Of a stretch of DNA of 20,208 nt, positions 7,753-15,652 are shown piece by piece (the first letter of the stretch is position 1; each line of letters begins with the position of its first letter). Both the position numbers and the translations under genes were made by a program. A model generated the notes under the pieces. The model worked only from the letters and a program-made list of their open reading frames with translations. It had not been told where the DNA came from and searched no databases. Origin of the DNA: Anaerolineales bacterium (GTDB lineage Bacteria > Chloroflexota > Anaerolineae > Promineifilales > Promineifilaceae); NCBI GenBank assembly GCA_020432595.1, contig JAGQGA010000024.1, positions 1 through 20,208 on the forward strand, in the 5' to 3' direction.

Positions 7753-7815
7753 GAGACTGAGAGACTAAGAGATTGGGAGACTGAGAGACTAGAAGACTAA
7801 TCTCCTAGCCTCTTT
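7748..7815. repeat. GAGACTG 7-bp repeat tract between convergent genes
   Basis: Tandem degenerate heptamers (GAGACTG, AGAGACT, AAGAGATT) run from the end of the plus-strand gene to about 7798. A shorter complementary stretch (AATCTCCTAGCCTCTT) lies at about 7799-7814. The arms pair imperfectly. It lies between convergent genes, where a bidirectional terminator would be expected, but no clean stem plus T-run is seen. Confidence 0.55.
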
Positions 7816-7846
7816 GGCAAAAAAGCCGTTTGACACAGCCTTTTTG

Positions 7847-8338
7847 TTACGAAACGGCCGTTTTCACCAACGCCTCATCCAGCCGCTGCCGCAGCGTGGC
7901 CGCAAGCTGGTCATTTCGCGCCGTCACCGGGCTAATCGAGACTTTAGCTGCCGTCACCGGCTTTAACTGGTCATCCACCGGCAAATTCAGCGGAAAAAAC
8001 TCCACCACCAGCTTCAACCCGTTCGATTTAAGATAAAAATCCACTTGCTCATCCCGCGTTTGCTTGGTAAACGGAATGCGTTCGGCGTTCAAAAAACGCT
8101 GCACCACCCGCGAAACCACCTCATATTCATGCACAAACACCTTCGCAAAGGTGTTGGCGTGTTTTTGGTGCAAATAGCGCAAAATCGGAATCGCCAGCAT
8201 ATAGCTGCCGATAATCAGCCACAGCTTCTGCCACCCATCAAGCGGTGAATCCAGACTAACGCGGGTGATACCCACCAAAAAGGCAAGCCCCAAATACAAG
8301 ATCGTGCTTTGCTGTTTTTGCCACGGTTTATTCATCAT
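7847..8338 (-). CDS. Two-helix membrane protein, unknown function
   Basis: About 163 residues on the minus strand, starting MMNKPWQKQQ. Two predicted membrane segments come early (STILYLGLAFLVGITRV and LWLIIGSYMLAIPILRYL). A cytoplasmic domain of about 100 residues follows, containing VFVHEYEVVSRVVQRFLNAERIPF and VDFYLKSNGLKLVVEFFPL, which looks like a small alpha/beta fold. I do not recognise the family. A longer frame begins with TTG at 8377, but the double ATG at 8338/8335 is preferred because the extra residues are not hydrophobic and TTG has no good ribosome binding site. The C-terminus (VKTAVS) is made by a palindrome copy at 7853 that runs almost to the stop codon. It is divergent from the secreted protein gene that follows. 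Confidence 0.6.
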   Translation of the reverse strand: MMNKPWQKQQSTILYLGLAFLVGITRVSLDSPLDGWQKLWLIIGSYMLAIPILRYLHQKHANTFAKVFVHEYEVVSRVVQRFLNAERIPFTKQTRDEQVDFYLKSNGLKLVVEFFPLNLPVDDQLKPVTAAKVSISPVTARNDQLAATLRQRLDEALVKTAVS

Positions 8339-8524
8339 TGTGTGTTTCTCTGCTGCCCAATCAGGAGCTGGCAACAACCTTCCAAACTAGTTAATTTATG
8401 CCATCAGCATAATCTATACCCGTAATCTTACTATTAACTAAACTTCACTTGCTGTTTTTTCACCCAAAGTTCAGACAAGGATGAACAATTGCTGTGGGAT
8501 TACATAAAGCTACAGCAATAATGG

Positions 8525-8545
8525 TATTATAGGGTTCACAAGGAG
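8525..8545 (+). promoter_or_regulatory. Possible extended -10 and ribosome binding site of the secreted protein gene
   Basis: The divergent gap 8339-8553 holds no gene. TGGTATTAT at 8522-8530 resembles an extended -10 element (TGn plus TATTAT), and AAGGAG at 8540-8545 sits 8 bp before the ATG at 8554. No convincing -35 is seen, and the -10 is only about 24 bp from the start codon, so the promoter part is weak while the ribosome binding site is good. Confidence 0.35.
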
Positions 8546-8553
8546 CTTGCTGC

Positions 8554-10626
8554 ATGTCATCATTGCGTTTTTGGAACCGATTAACGGCCGTTTTCCTCAT
8601 CATCTTCATCCTCGTTGAACAGCCCACCCTCAACGCCGCCCCCGCTTCCGACCCCACCCTGCCATTGCAACATGCCGTGGAAGTCAGTGCCACCATCCAA
8701 AACAGTCCTCCGCAAATCACCCTCCATTGGCCTGCCTACACGTTGGGCAATCCCGACCCCAACAGCTCCTACCACATCATTTACCGCAAGCCCCTCAGCA
8801 GCACCAGTTGGAACGAAATCGCCACCCTGCCGCTGGCTGCCACCAGCTACAGCGATAGTCATGTTGTCATTGGCACTGGCTACGACTACAAAATCGTGCG
8901 CCAACCCAGCGATGCCGAGGCTAAATATGGCTTCATCTACGCTGGCATTGACGTGCCGCTGACCGAACAGCGGGGTAGATTGCTTTTGCTAGTGGACAAC
9001 ACCATCACCACACCGCTTGCCAGCGAATTGGCAAGGTTAGAGCAAGATTTGGTGGGCGACGGGTGGCAGGTGGTGCGGCAAAACGTGGCGCGGGACGAAA
9101 CCGTCGGCAACGTTCGCGCCCTGGTACAGTCACTCTACGCCGCCGACCCAGCCAATACCAAAGCTCTCTTTCTTTTCGGCCACATCCCCGTCCCCTACTC
9201 CGGCAACTTTGCCCCCGACGGCCACTGGGAACACCAGGGCGCATGGCCGACTGATTTGTATTATGCCGACATTGACGGCAGTTGGGGCGATAACAGCGTC
9301 AACCACACGGGGGCGGTTTTTGCCCAAAACCACAACGTACCGGGGGATGGCAAGTTCGATCCTTCTTACCTACACGAAGTTTCGGCCGCAGAGCTGCTGA
9401 TTGGTCGGGTAGATTTGGCCGACATGCCCGTTTTTGCTCCCAAAACCGAGGTTGACTTGCTGCGGCAATATTTGGACAAAGACCACGCCTTCCGCCACGG
9501 GCAGCTCACGGCCAACCGACGCGGGCTGGTGGAGGAAAATTTTAGCAGTGCTGGGCTGGGCTTCCTCGCCTACAGCAGTTGGGCCAACTTTGCCCCGCTG
9601 TTTGGACAAAACCAGACGTTTGACGAAGATTGGAGTACGCTGACCAACAACAGCGCTTTGTGGGCTTACGGCAGCGGGCCGGGCTGGTTTGATTCGGCGG
9701 CGGGCATTGGCAATAGCTGGGATTTTGCCAACAATGAGTATCAAGTGGTTTTTACGATGCTGCTAGGGAGCTATTTTGGCGAGTGGACATCACAGAACAA
9801 CTTTTTGCGGGCTCCCTTGGCAATGAGCGGGTATGGATTAACGGCCGTTTGGGCTGGCATCCCCGACTTCTACTTCCAACACATGGCCCTCGGCGAACCC
9901 ATTGGCTATAGCGTCTGGTTGTCGCAAAATTTGGGCGGCGTGGTCTATGACCGCCCGACGCTGGAAGCCCAGGGCATCCACATGGCGCTCATGGGCGACC
10001 CCACGCTGCGGCTTCACGCTGTTGTACCACCCGCCGCCCCCATCGTTGCCCCCAATCCCAGCCAAGGGGTAGATGTGCAGTGGCAACCTTCCCCCGACAG
10101 TGTGCTGGGCTACCACGTCTACAGCGCCGCCACCGCTGCTGGCCCCTTTACCCGGCTCACCACTGCCCCCGTCACCGCCACCCAGTTCACCGACAGCCGC
10201 CCCGCCGAACCGCGCCACTACCTGATTCGCGCCGTCAAGCGGGAAACGTCGGGCAGCGGGACGTACTTGAATTTGAGCCAAGGGGTGTTGGTGGAGTCGG
10301 AAATAACGGCCGTTCCCGCTGCCCTTACCCTCTACATCGCCATCGTCATGAACGGGGTGCGGCTCAATTGGGAACCCGTCACCAGCACCATTAATGGAAC
10401 GACCATCCAACCCACCCAATACGACCTCTTCCGCGCCCCCACCCCCTATGCCCCATTCTCCACACCCTACACCTCCCTTTCAGCCCCCTTTACCCTGCCG
10501 CTAACCATTGACGACGCTTCCAACCCGCCGATGTTTTATGCAGTCATGGCGACGAATGAAAACGGCCGTTCTGCCCCCAGCCGTCGGGTTGGGCTTTTTT
10601 CCTTTTCGCTCACGCCGGGCGGCTGA
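8554..10626 (+). CDS. Secreted gingipain-like (peptidase C25-like) protein with FN3 domains
   Basis: A 690-residue exported protein. The signal peptide is about 1-29 (FLIIFILVEQPTLNAA). An FN3-like domain covers about 50-116. A central region of about 140-490 follows the order of peptidase C25 (gingipain) proteins: ALFLFGHIPVPYSG, WPTDLYYADIDGSW, ELLIGRVDLADM with TEVDLLRQYLDKDHAFRH. The two places where C25 enzymes carry the catalytic His (HGS) and Cys (GCxxGxF) here read AYGSGPGWF (about 371-379) and LLGSYFGEW (about 403-411), so both residues appear replaced. Two further FN3-like domains lie at about 495-580 and 595-685. It probably works at the cell surface as a binding or structural protein rather than a protease. 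The C25 assignment is motif-based from memory. Four palindromes lie inside, read as LTAVF, LTAVW, ITAVP and ENGRS. Confidence 0.7.
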   Translation: MSSLRFWNRLTAVFLIIFILVEQPTLNAAPASDPTLPLQHAVEVSATIQNSPPQITLHWPAYTLGNPDPNSSYHIIYRKPLSSTSWNEIATLPLAATSYSDSHVVIGTGYDYKIVRQPSDAEAKYGFIYAGIDVPLTEQRGRLLLLVDNTITTPLASELARLEQDLVGDGWQVVRQNVARDETVGNVRALVQSLYAADPANTKALFLFGHIPVPYSGNFAPDGHWEHQGAWPTDLYYADIDGSWGDNSVNHTGAVFAQNHNVPGDGKFDPSYLHEVSAAELLIGRVDLADMPVFAPKTEVDLLRQYLDKDHAFRHGQLTANRRGLVEENFSSAGLGFLAYSSWANFAPLFGQNQTFDEDWSTLTNNSALWAYGSGPGWFDSAAGIGNSWDFANNEYQVVFTMLLGSYFGEWTSQNNFLRAPLAMSGYGLTAVWAGIPDFYFQHMALGEPIGYSVWLSQNLGGVVYDRPTLEAQGIHMALMGDPTLRLHAVVPPAAPIVAPNPSQGVDVQWQPSPDSVLGYHVYSAATAAGPFTRLTTAPVTATQFTDSRPAEPRHYLIRAVKRETSGSGTYLNLSQGVLVESEITAVPAALTLYIAIVMNGVRLNWEPVTSTINGTTIQPTQYDLFRAPTPYAPFSTPYTSLSAPFTLPLTIDDASNPPMFYAVMATNENGRSAPSRRVGLFSFSLTPGG
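10576..10600 (+). terminator. Terminator-like hairpin plus T6 inside the 3' end of the C25-like gene
   Basis: CCCAGCC (10576-10582) pairs with GGTTGGG (10587-10593) over 7 bp, including one G-T pair, with a 4-nt loop. One C and six T residues at 10595-10600 follow. This is the shape of an intrinsic terminator, but the reading frame continues 26 nt further to the stop at 10624-10626. It may be a real terminator overlapping the coding end, or coincidence. Confidence 0.4.
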
Positions 10627-10681
10627 AACATAGCTTACGCCACTCTTCCATTCTAACTTAAAATCCACTAAACTAGCCCTT

Positions 10682-10957
10682 ATGAATAAATTTATGCAAC
10701 GCATTACCCATAATCCCCTTGTCATGGGCGGAAAACCTTGCATACGCGGCCTCCGTGTAACCGTTGGGGCAGTCGTTGGCCTTGTTGCTTCTGGATACAC
10801 AAACAATGAGATTCTAAAAATGTATCCTTACCTGGAGCCAGAAGATATTCCCGCTGCTTTAAGCTATGCTGCGTGGCGGCTTGAAGAAACAGAACAGCCG
10901 TTTATCGTTTTAGACTTACAGAAAGAACGAGTTCGGCTATTACCCTTGCAAAAGTAA
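10682..10957 (+). CDS. DUF433 family protein (antitoxin-like), orphan
   Basis: A 91-residue DUF433 protein, recognised by the N-terminal ITHNPLVMGGKPCIRGLRVTV and the helix-turn-helix-like segment VASGYTNNEILKMYPYLEPEDIPAALSYA. Such proteins often act as the DNA-binding antitoxin of a pair with a PIN-like (DUF5615) toxin encoded directly downstream. Here the 143 bp after it contain no gene and the next gene is a lipoprotein, so no partner is adjacent. No Shine-Dalgarno is visible (the ATG follows CTAGCCCTT). It has no palindrome copy and more AT-rich codon use than the genes before 10600, compatible with later acquisition. The family call is firm; the antitoxin role here is unproven. Confidence 0.85.
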   Translation: MNKFMQRITHNPLVMGGKPCIRGLRVTVGAVVGLVASGYTNNEILKMYPYLEPEDIPAALSYAAWRLEETEQPFIVLDLQKERVRLLPLQK

Positions 10958-10974
10958 AACCCCATCCACCGCTC

Positions 10975-11003
10975 TTGCTCTCCTACCTTGCTACCCTTAT
11001 ACT
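10975..11003 (+). promoter_or_regulatory. Candidate sigma70-type promoter for the lipoprotein gene
   Basis: TTGCTC at 10975-10980 and TATACT at 10998-11003 are separated by exactly 17 bp. The -10 matches consensus at five of six positions and the -35 at three. Transcription would begin near 11010, about 90 bp before the ATG at 11101. Nothing else is seen in the gap 10958-11100. Confidence 0.4.
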
Positions 11004-11100
11004 ATGGACCAAGTGACAGATTAAACGTTTATCATGCAATTTTGCCGAATAAAACCGCGTTTTCCTCTTATCCAGCAAGATTTGCAGCCATATATATCAT

Positions 11101-13251
11101 ATGTTGCATCGTTGGTTGATTGGTTTGATTTGCCTAGTAGGGTTGCTGGGAGCTTGTGAAATGAAAGAAGAAACGGCCGTTTCCTCCTCTCTAGTTGCCA
11201 TTGCCTCTGTTACACACACACCATTTGTTACTCCTCATACTGTTACGCCTACACCCTCATCAACACCCACCAAACAGCCTACGGTTACACCTTCGCCCAT
11301 TCCCACATACACGCCTACATTTACACCTACGCCTACGCCTACCCCAACCCTGATCCCTACACCAACCGTATCGTTTTGGGACACCTACAGTGCTAAGGTT
11401 ATTGGCGATGAAGTGCTATATCCCTTACAGGTGGTCAATCAAATTGGTGGACGAGTCAACCAAGTCATTGTGGTTGATACAATTGCTTATGTAGCCGTTG
11501 GGCCGCGCATTTTGGCACTGGATGTCTCCCAGCCAGAAACGCCAGTCACATTAGGACAAACAGATATTTTACCGGGAATAGTGCAGTGCATGGAGGTAGA
11601 TCGCCACTTTTTATACGTTTTTGTAAAGGAGAGTAGTGGGTATTGGGCTATAGATGTTTCCCAGCCGGACAACCTGCTCATTCTTGGTTTCGTGCCGCTC
11701 GAACAGCCTAATTGTATTTGGCAAGAGAACGGCCGTTTCTACACCTCTATGCTTGATGAAAATAATCAATCCTACCTGCTGCATCTGGATATGACTAACC
11801 CACTGGAGCCAATTGTTCTAGCCCAAATACCTGTTCCCTCAAGTGACTATCTACTGACAAATGATAGCAGGCTGATAACGGCCACTGACGCGCCAGAAAA
11901 AACAACAACCGTCCAAATTATGAATATTGCCGATCCGGAAAATCCGCAATTAGAAAGAACATTTTTAATTCCAGCAAACGGCAGTATCGGTATCGCTGAA
12001 GTTCATAACAACTATTTGTACTTCTTTGGATATTGGGATTTGTTTGTCATTGATCTAGCGGCACCTGATGACGCTGATTTTATCAACGCAACGGGAATAG
12101 AGTTCGCTTTCACTTGGCACACAACAATAGATGGGGATTGGCTGTATGGAGGTAGTACTTTTTGTGATGTTGATTCTTGTGGAGCGTCTGTTAGCACGTT
12201 AAACATTGCCAATCCACAAGCCTTTACCGAACCATTAGGTCTAGGTATTGGTCACTATGTAGAAGACATTTTTGCTGTCAACGATCTGTTATACGTAGCT
12301 ACAGGTGAACGATTAGCCATTATCCATAGGAGCGAAAATGGGGAGCTAGAAGAAATCGGGCGTTGGGAGAATACTGGAACATTAGATTGGCTGGGGGTTC
12401 ATAACAACACTTTGTTTACACTCAATCCATTGCCTAGACGCCTCCAAGCATTATCGTTGGTTGATCCGATCCGACCCCATCTGCAAAGCCAATATGATGC
12501 GTATGTAGATGAGGCCACAATCGGCGATGGTGATCTATTTACCACGGGTTGGTTTACGGGGTTACATCGGTTGCATCTTGATGATTTCAATTGGCAGGAA
12601 ACGGCCGTTTATGATGGCCGGGTTGAAAGCGGTGGAGAACTAACCCCTGACAGGTCTTACCTATACGCCTTGTTCGATTACACGTTAGCCGTGTTCGATA
12701 TTACCGATCCCACCCAACTCAAACCTATTGTCGGAGATCGTGATAATTATGAATGGGGCAATGATTATCAATTGGCGATAGATCACAATACCCTTTATGT
12801 TCTTTCTGCGGACGGGGTGCGAATACTGGATGTAACGAACCCAGCCACACCAATAGAAATATCCGTTTGGCGGGATGAGGATTCACCGCATGATCAGTAT
12901 GATCTGACCGCCCGGAACGGCTATTTTTACCTTCTAGAGCCTCTATGTCAGCGTTACAAAGAGTGTGGTATTGCTCTGCTACGCCGCATAGATGCTACCG
13001 ATCCAACCAATCCCGTACTTGTTGATTCACTTGAAATACCTGACACAGTTTCTGCTTTAACCTGGTACGGCGACAAGTTGGTTTTACTCGCTGATGACCT
13101 TTCGTTTGTAGACGTTTCAGATCCAAAGAAAATGGTTTTGTTAGGGCAATTCCCAACACCGGGGATAGCCAGCGAATTGTCTACCTATGGCGATTACTTA
13201 TACATTGCTGATGGAGACGGCGGGGTACTTATTTTGCAGGCGAATCGCTAA
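11101..13251 (+). CDS. Beta-propeller (LVIVD-repeat-like) lipoprotein with Thr/Pro linker
   Basis: A 716-residue exported lipoprotein. A hydrophobic leader ends in the lipobox LLGAC, with lipid-modified Cys19. A Thr/Pro-rich linker follows at about 38-90 (TPTPTPTPTLIPTPT), typical of a spacer lifting a domain off the membrane. The rest, from about 100 to 716, consists of repeats of about 45-60 residues with the pattern xxYVAVGxxILALDVSxPxxPVxLG, as in LVIVD/beta-propeller proteins; examples are ALDVSQPETP, AIDVSQPDNL, IMNIADPENP, VFDITDPTQL, ILDVTNPATP and FVDVSDPKKM. A propeller of six to eight blades is inferred. It is likely a surface binding protein, ligand unknown. The coding sequence is visibly more AT-rich than the transporter and PTS genes. 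Three palindromes lie inside (ETAVS, ENGRF, ETAVY). Confidence 0.8.
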   Translation: MLHRWLIGLICLVGLLGACEMKEETAVSSSLVAIASVTHTPFVTPHTVTPTPSSTPTKQPTVTPSPIPTYTPTFTPTPTPTPTLIPTPTVSFWDTYSAKVIGDEVLYPLQVVNQIGGRVNQVIVVDTIAYVAVGPRILALDVSQPETPVTLGQTDILPGIVQCMEVDRHFLYVFVKESSGYWAIDVSQPDNLLILGFVPLEQPNCIWQENGRFYTSMLDENNQSYLLHLDMTNPLEPIVLAQIPVPSSDYLLTNDSRLITATDAPEKTTTVQIMNIADPENPQLERTFLIPANGSIGIAEVHNNYLYFFGYWDLFVIDLAAPDDADFINATGIEFAFTWHTTIDGDWLYGGSTFCDVDSCGASVSTLNIANPQAFTEPLGLGIGHYVEDIFAVNDLLYVATGERLAIIHRSENGELEEIGRWENTGTLDWLGVHNNTLFTLNPLPRRLQALSLVDPIRPHLQSQYDAYVDEATIGDGDLFTTGWFTGLHRLHLDDFNWQETAVYDGRVESGGELTPDRSYLYALFDYTLAVFDITDPTQLKPIVGDRDNYEWGNDYQLAIDHNTLYVLSADGVRILDVTNPATPIEISVWRDEDSPHDQYDLTARNGYFYLLEPLCQRYKECGIALLRRIDATDPTNPVLVDSLEIPDTVSALTWYGDKLVLLADDLSFVDVSDPKKMVLLGQFPTPGIASELSTYGDYLYIADGDGGVLILQANR

Positions 13252-13326
13252 ACACCTGTTTAGCAAAATCTCCCTAACAACCCATCCAACAGACTCTGAT
13301 ACGATGGCGCAGCAGCCGCGTTGGCA

Positions 13327-13350
13327 TTTTTTCCTTTTCGCTCACGCCGG
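13327..13350 (+). repeat. 24-bp exact copy of the 3' end of the C25-like gene
   Basis: Positions 13327-13350 are identical to 10595-10618 (T6, then CCTTTTCGCTCACGCCGG), and the preceding bases are also similar (CAGCCGCGTTGGCA against CAGCCGTCGGGTTGGGC). It sits in the otherwise gene-free gap 13252-13487. It looks like a relic of a duplicated gene end or terminator region. The gap also holds a palindrome copy at 13371 and an 8-bp direct repeat (AAATCGTC, twice) near 13392-13407. Confidence 0.7.
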
Positions 13351-13420
13351 TAGTGGATGAGGTTAGGAAAAACGGCCGTTTGTAACCCATCAAATCGTCA
13401 AATCGTCAGCGACGGTAGGA

Positions 13421-13467
13421 ATTGAATCAATGTGTGTTAAAATAAAGACGATTGCACTTGATTCAAT
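13421..13467. promoter_or_regulatory. Inverted repeat upstream of DUF4160-DUF2442, candidate operator
   Basis: ATTGAATCAA at 13421-13430 is exactly inverted as TTGATTCAAT at 13458-13467, with a 27-bp spacer that includes an AT-rich, -10-like TAAAAT at 13438-13443. It ends about 20 bp before the GTG start of the DUF4160 gene. The placement suits an autoregulatory operator flanking a promoter. Regulation by the pair itself is inference. Confidence 0.5.
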
Positions 13468-13487
13468 ATGATTAACAAGGAGACACG

Positions 13488-13754
13488 GTGCCACTGATAG
13501 CACAGTTTCGAGGGATTTCGATCTACATGTATACCGAACCGAACGCACCGCATCATTTGCCACACTTTCACACTTACTATGGCGAATATTCGGCCACTTT
13601 CACACTCATGCCGCCGGAAACATTAGAAGGTGCCTTGCCAAGAACACAATTGCGTTTGGTTTTAGCCTGGGCCGAGCTTTATCGGTCTGAGATCGAAGAA
13701 AACTGGCGGTTGGTACAAGCTGGAAAACTGCCGCAACGCATTCCAGGCATTTAG
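13488..13754 (+). CDS. DUF4160 family protein
   Basis: An 88-residue DUF4160 protein, recognised from IAQFRGISIYMYTEPNAPHHLPHFHTYYGEYSATF, where the PHFHxxYGEY segment is the family signature, and the C-terminal LAWAELYRSEIEENW. The start is GTG, set by AAGGAGA at 13477-13483. It is followed 11 bp later by a DUF2442 gene; this pairing is common in bacteria and is thought to be a toxin-antitoxin-like module, though the activity is not settled. The conserved His residues (His44, 45, 49, 51 region) suggest metal or nucleic-acid binding. There is no palindrome inside. Confidence 0.85.
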   Translation: MPLIAQFRGISIYMYTEPNAPHHLPHFHTYYGEYSATFTLMPPETLEGALPRTQLRLVLAWAELYRSEIEENWRLVQAGKLPQRIPGI

Positions 13755-13765
13755 GACAAAAAACT

Positions 13766-14062
13766 ATGTACCATAAACTATATAAGGTTATTGACTATAA
13801 AGTGTTAGAAGATTATACGATCCGGGTGTCGTTTGATGACGGGAGCGAACAAACGATCAATTTTGAACCTGTTTTGTATGGCGAGATGTGGGGAGCGCTA
13901 CGTGACACAGGTTTCTTTAAGCAGGTAACGATAGACCCGATTGCTCGTACCTTAAGTTGGCCCAACGGAGCCGATTTTGACCCCGAAACCTTACGCAACT
14001 GGCCAAAGTACAAAGATGAATTAGCTGCCAGAGCGCAGTCATGGGAACAGATATTCGCGTAA
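13766..14062 (+). CDS. DUF2442 family protein
   Basis: A 98-residue DUF2442 protein. Family features are KVLEDYTIRVSFDDGSEQTINFEPVL, then GEMWGALRDTGFFKQVTIDPIARTLSWPNGADFDPETL, which is the usual C-terminal signature (WPNGADFDPETLR). It is the partner of the DUF4160 gene, with AGGA overlapping the upstream stop codon and 11 bp between the frames, so the two are translated together. DUF2442 proteins are often regarded as the DNA-binding or antitoxin half. The gene ends 17 bp before the convergent ABC ATPase gene, and no terminator fits in that gap. Confidence 0.87.
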   Translation: MYHKLYKVIDYKVLEDYTIRVSFDDGSEQTINFEPVLYGEMWGALRDTGFFKQVTIDPIARTLSWPNGADFDPETLRNWPKYKDELAARAQSWEQIFA

Positions 14063-14079
14063 TCTTGTTTAATCAATCG

Positions 14080-15639
14080 TCACTGGCGGTTATGGGTCAT
14101 TTGGCGCTCCCCTGCCATCATCAGCCCCAATTCCTCCACCGTCGTCGAGGCATTATCCACAATCCCCATGATCTCCCCATCAAACATCACCATAATCCGA
14201 TCCGACAAACCCCGCACCTCATCCAAATCCTCGGAGATGAGCAGCGTTGCCAGCCCAGCCTGCCGCGCTTCCAGCAGCCGGTTGTGGATATACTCAATCG
14301 CCCCAATATCCACCCCCCGCGTCGGCTGCGCGGCAATCAGCACACGCGGCTCCCGCGACAGTTCCCGCCCCAAAATCAGCTTTTGAATGTTGCCGCCTGA
14401 CAAATTTTTGATGGGTGTTTCCAGCGACGGCGTTTTGACCTCGTAGGCCGAAATAATGCTGCGGGCGTGGTCGGCAATGCGGCGGAAGTTCATAAAGATG
14501 CCGTTGGCATAGGGCGGCCGGCCGTGATCTTGCAGCATCAAATTCTCCGATACCGTAAAATTTTTAATCGCCCCATCGTGCATCCGCTCTTCAGGGATGT
14601 AGGACAACCCCGCTTCCAGCCGATTCGCGGGGAGCAAATGGGTTACATCCCGCCCTTCAATGGTGACGCTGCCAGAAACGGCCGTTCTCAACCCCGCAAT
14701 CACCTCCGCCAAATCCCGCTGCCCGTTTCCCGACACCCCGGCCACCCCCAAAATCTCGCCGCTGTGCAGTTCAAAGCTGATATTTTTCAGCACCTGCACC
14801 CCGTTACGGTTCACGGCATTCACGCCTTCCAGCTTCAGCCGCACCGCCCCCGGCTCCTGTGCTGCACGCTCCCGCTCCAGCGTCACCTCCCGCCCCACCA
14901 TCATCGAGGCCAACATCTCCTTGGTTGCCCCCTCCGTTGCGCGGGAACCCGTCACGCGGCCATCACGCAGCACCGTCACGCGGTCAGCCAGGGCCAAAAT
15001 TTCGTGCAGCTTGTGGGAGATAAAGATGAGGGCGTGGCCGTCGGCGGCCATTTGGTGGAAAACGGCAAACAGTTCGTCCACTTCCTGCGGGGTTAAAACG
15101 GCCGTTGGCTCATCCAGCACCAACAGCGCCGCCCCGCGATAGAGCACCTTAATAATTTCCACCCGCTGCTGCTCACCTACCGCCAAATCGCCGACGATGG
15201 CATTGGGGTCTACGCGCAAATTGTAGCTCTTTGCCAGCTCCTCAATCCGCTTGGCAACCGTCAGCAAATCCAGCCGGATGCCGTTGGCCGATTTCAACCC
15301 CAGAGCCACGTTTTCGGCCACCGTCAGCGTGTCCACCAGCATAAAATGTTGGTGAATCATGCCAATGCCGTGGGCAATCGAATCTTGCGGGCTATGGATT
15401 TGAATCGGCTGCCCGTTGAGCAGCACCTCCCCCTCATCCGGCTGATACAGGCCGTAGAGAATCTTCATCAGCGTGCTTTTACCCGCGCCGTTTTCCCCCA
15501 GCAGGGCATGAATTTCGCCCGATTTGACGTCAAAGTCAACATGATCGTTTGCCAACACGCCAGGGAATCGTTTGACAATGCCCCGCATTTCCAGGGTATC
15601 AATACGCGGAAGACCGGAAGGGAGGAGGTTGTTGGACAT
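14080..15639 (-). CDS. BMP-type nucleoside ABC transporter, double ATP-binding protein
   Basis: A 519-residue ATPase with two ABC domains in one chain, as in the RbsA/YufO/NupA class. The first has Walker A GENGAGKS (48-55), the signature LAVGEQQRVEI and Walker B LLVLDEPTAVL. The second has the degenerate Walker A of this class (GVSGNGQRDLAEV), signature LSGGNIQKLILGREL and Walker B VLIAAQPTRGVDIG. It energises import through the two permeases encoded upstream. It is the last gene of the minus-strand operon, 86 bp after the binding protein, with a long hairpin in between. A GGAGG stretch lies in its own first codons, with no clear site upstream. Two palindromes are inside: one (RTAVS) in the second domain, one making the natural TAV of DEPTAVLTP. 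Confidence 0.93.
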   Translation of the reverse strand: MSNNLLPSGLPRIDTLEMRGIVKRFPGVLANDHVDFDVKSGEIHALLGENGAGKSTLMKILYGLYQPDEGEVLLNGQPIQIHSPQDSIAHGIGMIHQHFMLVDTLTVAENVALGLKSANGIRLDLLTVAKRIEELAKSYNLRVDPNAIVGDLAVGEQQRVEIIKVLYRGAALLVLDEPTAVLTPQEVDELFAVFHQMAADGHALIFISHKLHEILALADRVTVLRDGRVTGSRATEGATKEMLASMMVGREVTLERERAAQEPGAVRLKLEGVNAVNRNGVQVLKNISFELHSGEILGVAGVSGNGQRDLAEVIAGLRTAVSGSVTIEGRDVTHLLPANRLEAGLSYIPEERMHDGAIKNFTVSENLMLQDHGRPPYANGIFMNFRRIADHARSIISAYEVKTPSLETPIKNLSGGNIQKLILGRELSREPRVLIAAQPTRGVDIGAIEYIHNRLLEARQAGLATLLISEDLDEVRGLSDRIMVMFDGEIMGIVDNASTTVEELGLMMAGERQMTHNRQ

Positions 15640-15652
15640 GGTTTTGGGGAAA

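Noticed and set aside
8339..8377. TTG start extending the minus-strand membrane protein
   Set aside because: Rare start codon, no ribosome binding site, and the double ATG at 8338/8335 precedes the first basic and hydrophobic residues as expected.
11200..11380. Tandem DNA repeat of ACACCTACGCCT type
   Set aside because: It is in frame and encodes the Thr/Pro linker of the lipoprotein; ordinary low-complexity coding sequence.
15097..15106. Palindrome copy in the ATPase as an acquired insertion
   Set aside because: DEPTAVLTP is the native Walker B region of this ATPase class, so this copy may be ancestral coding sequence; it is still counted as an exact match.
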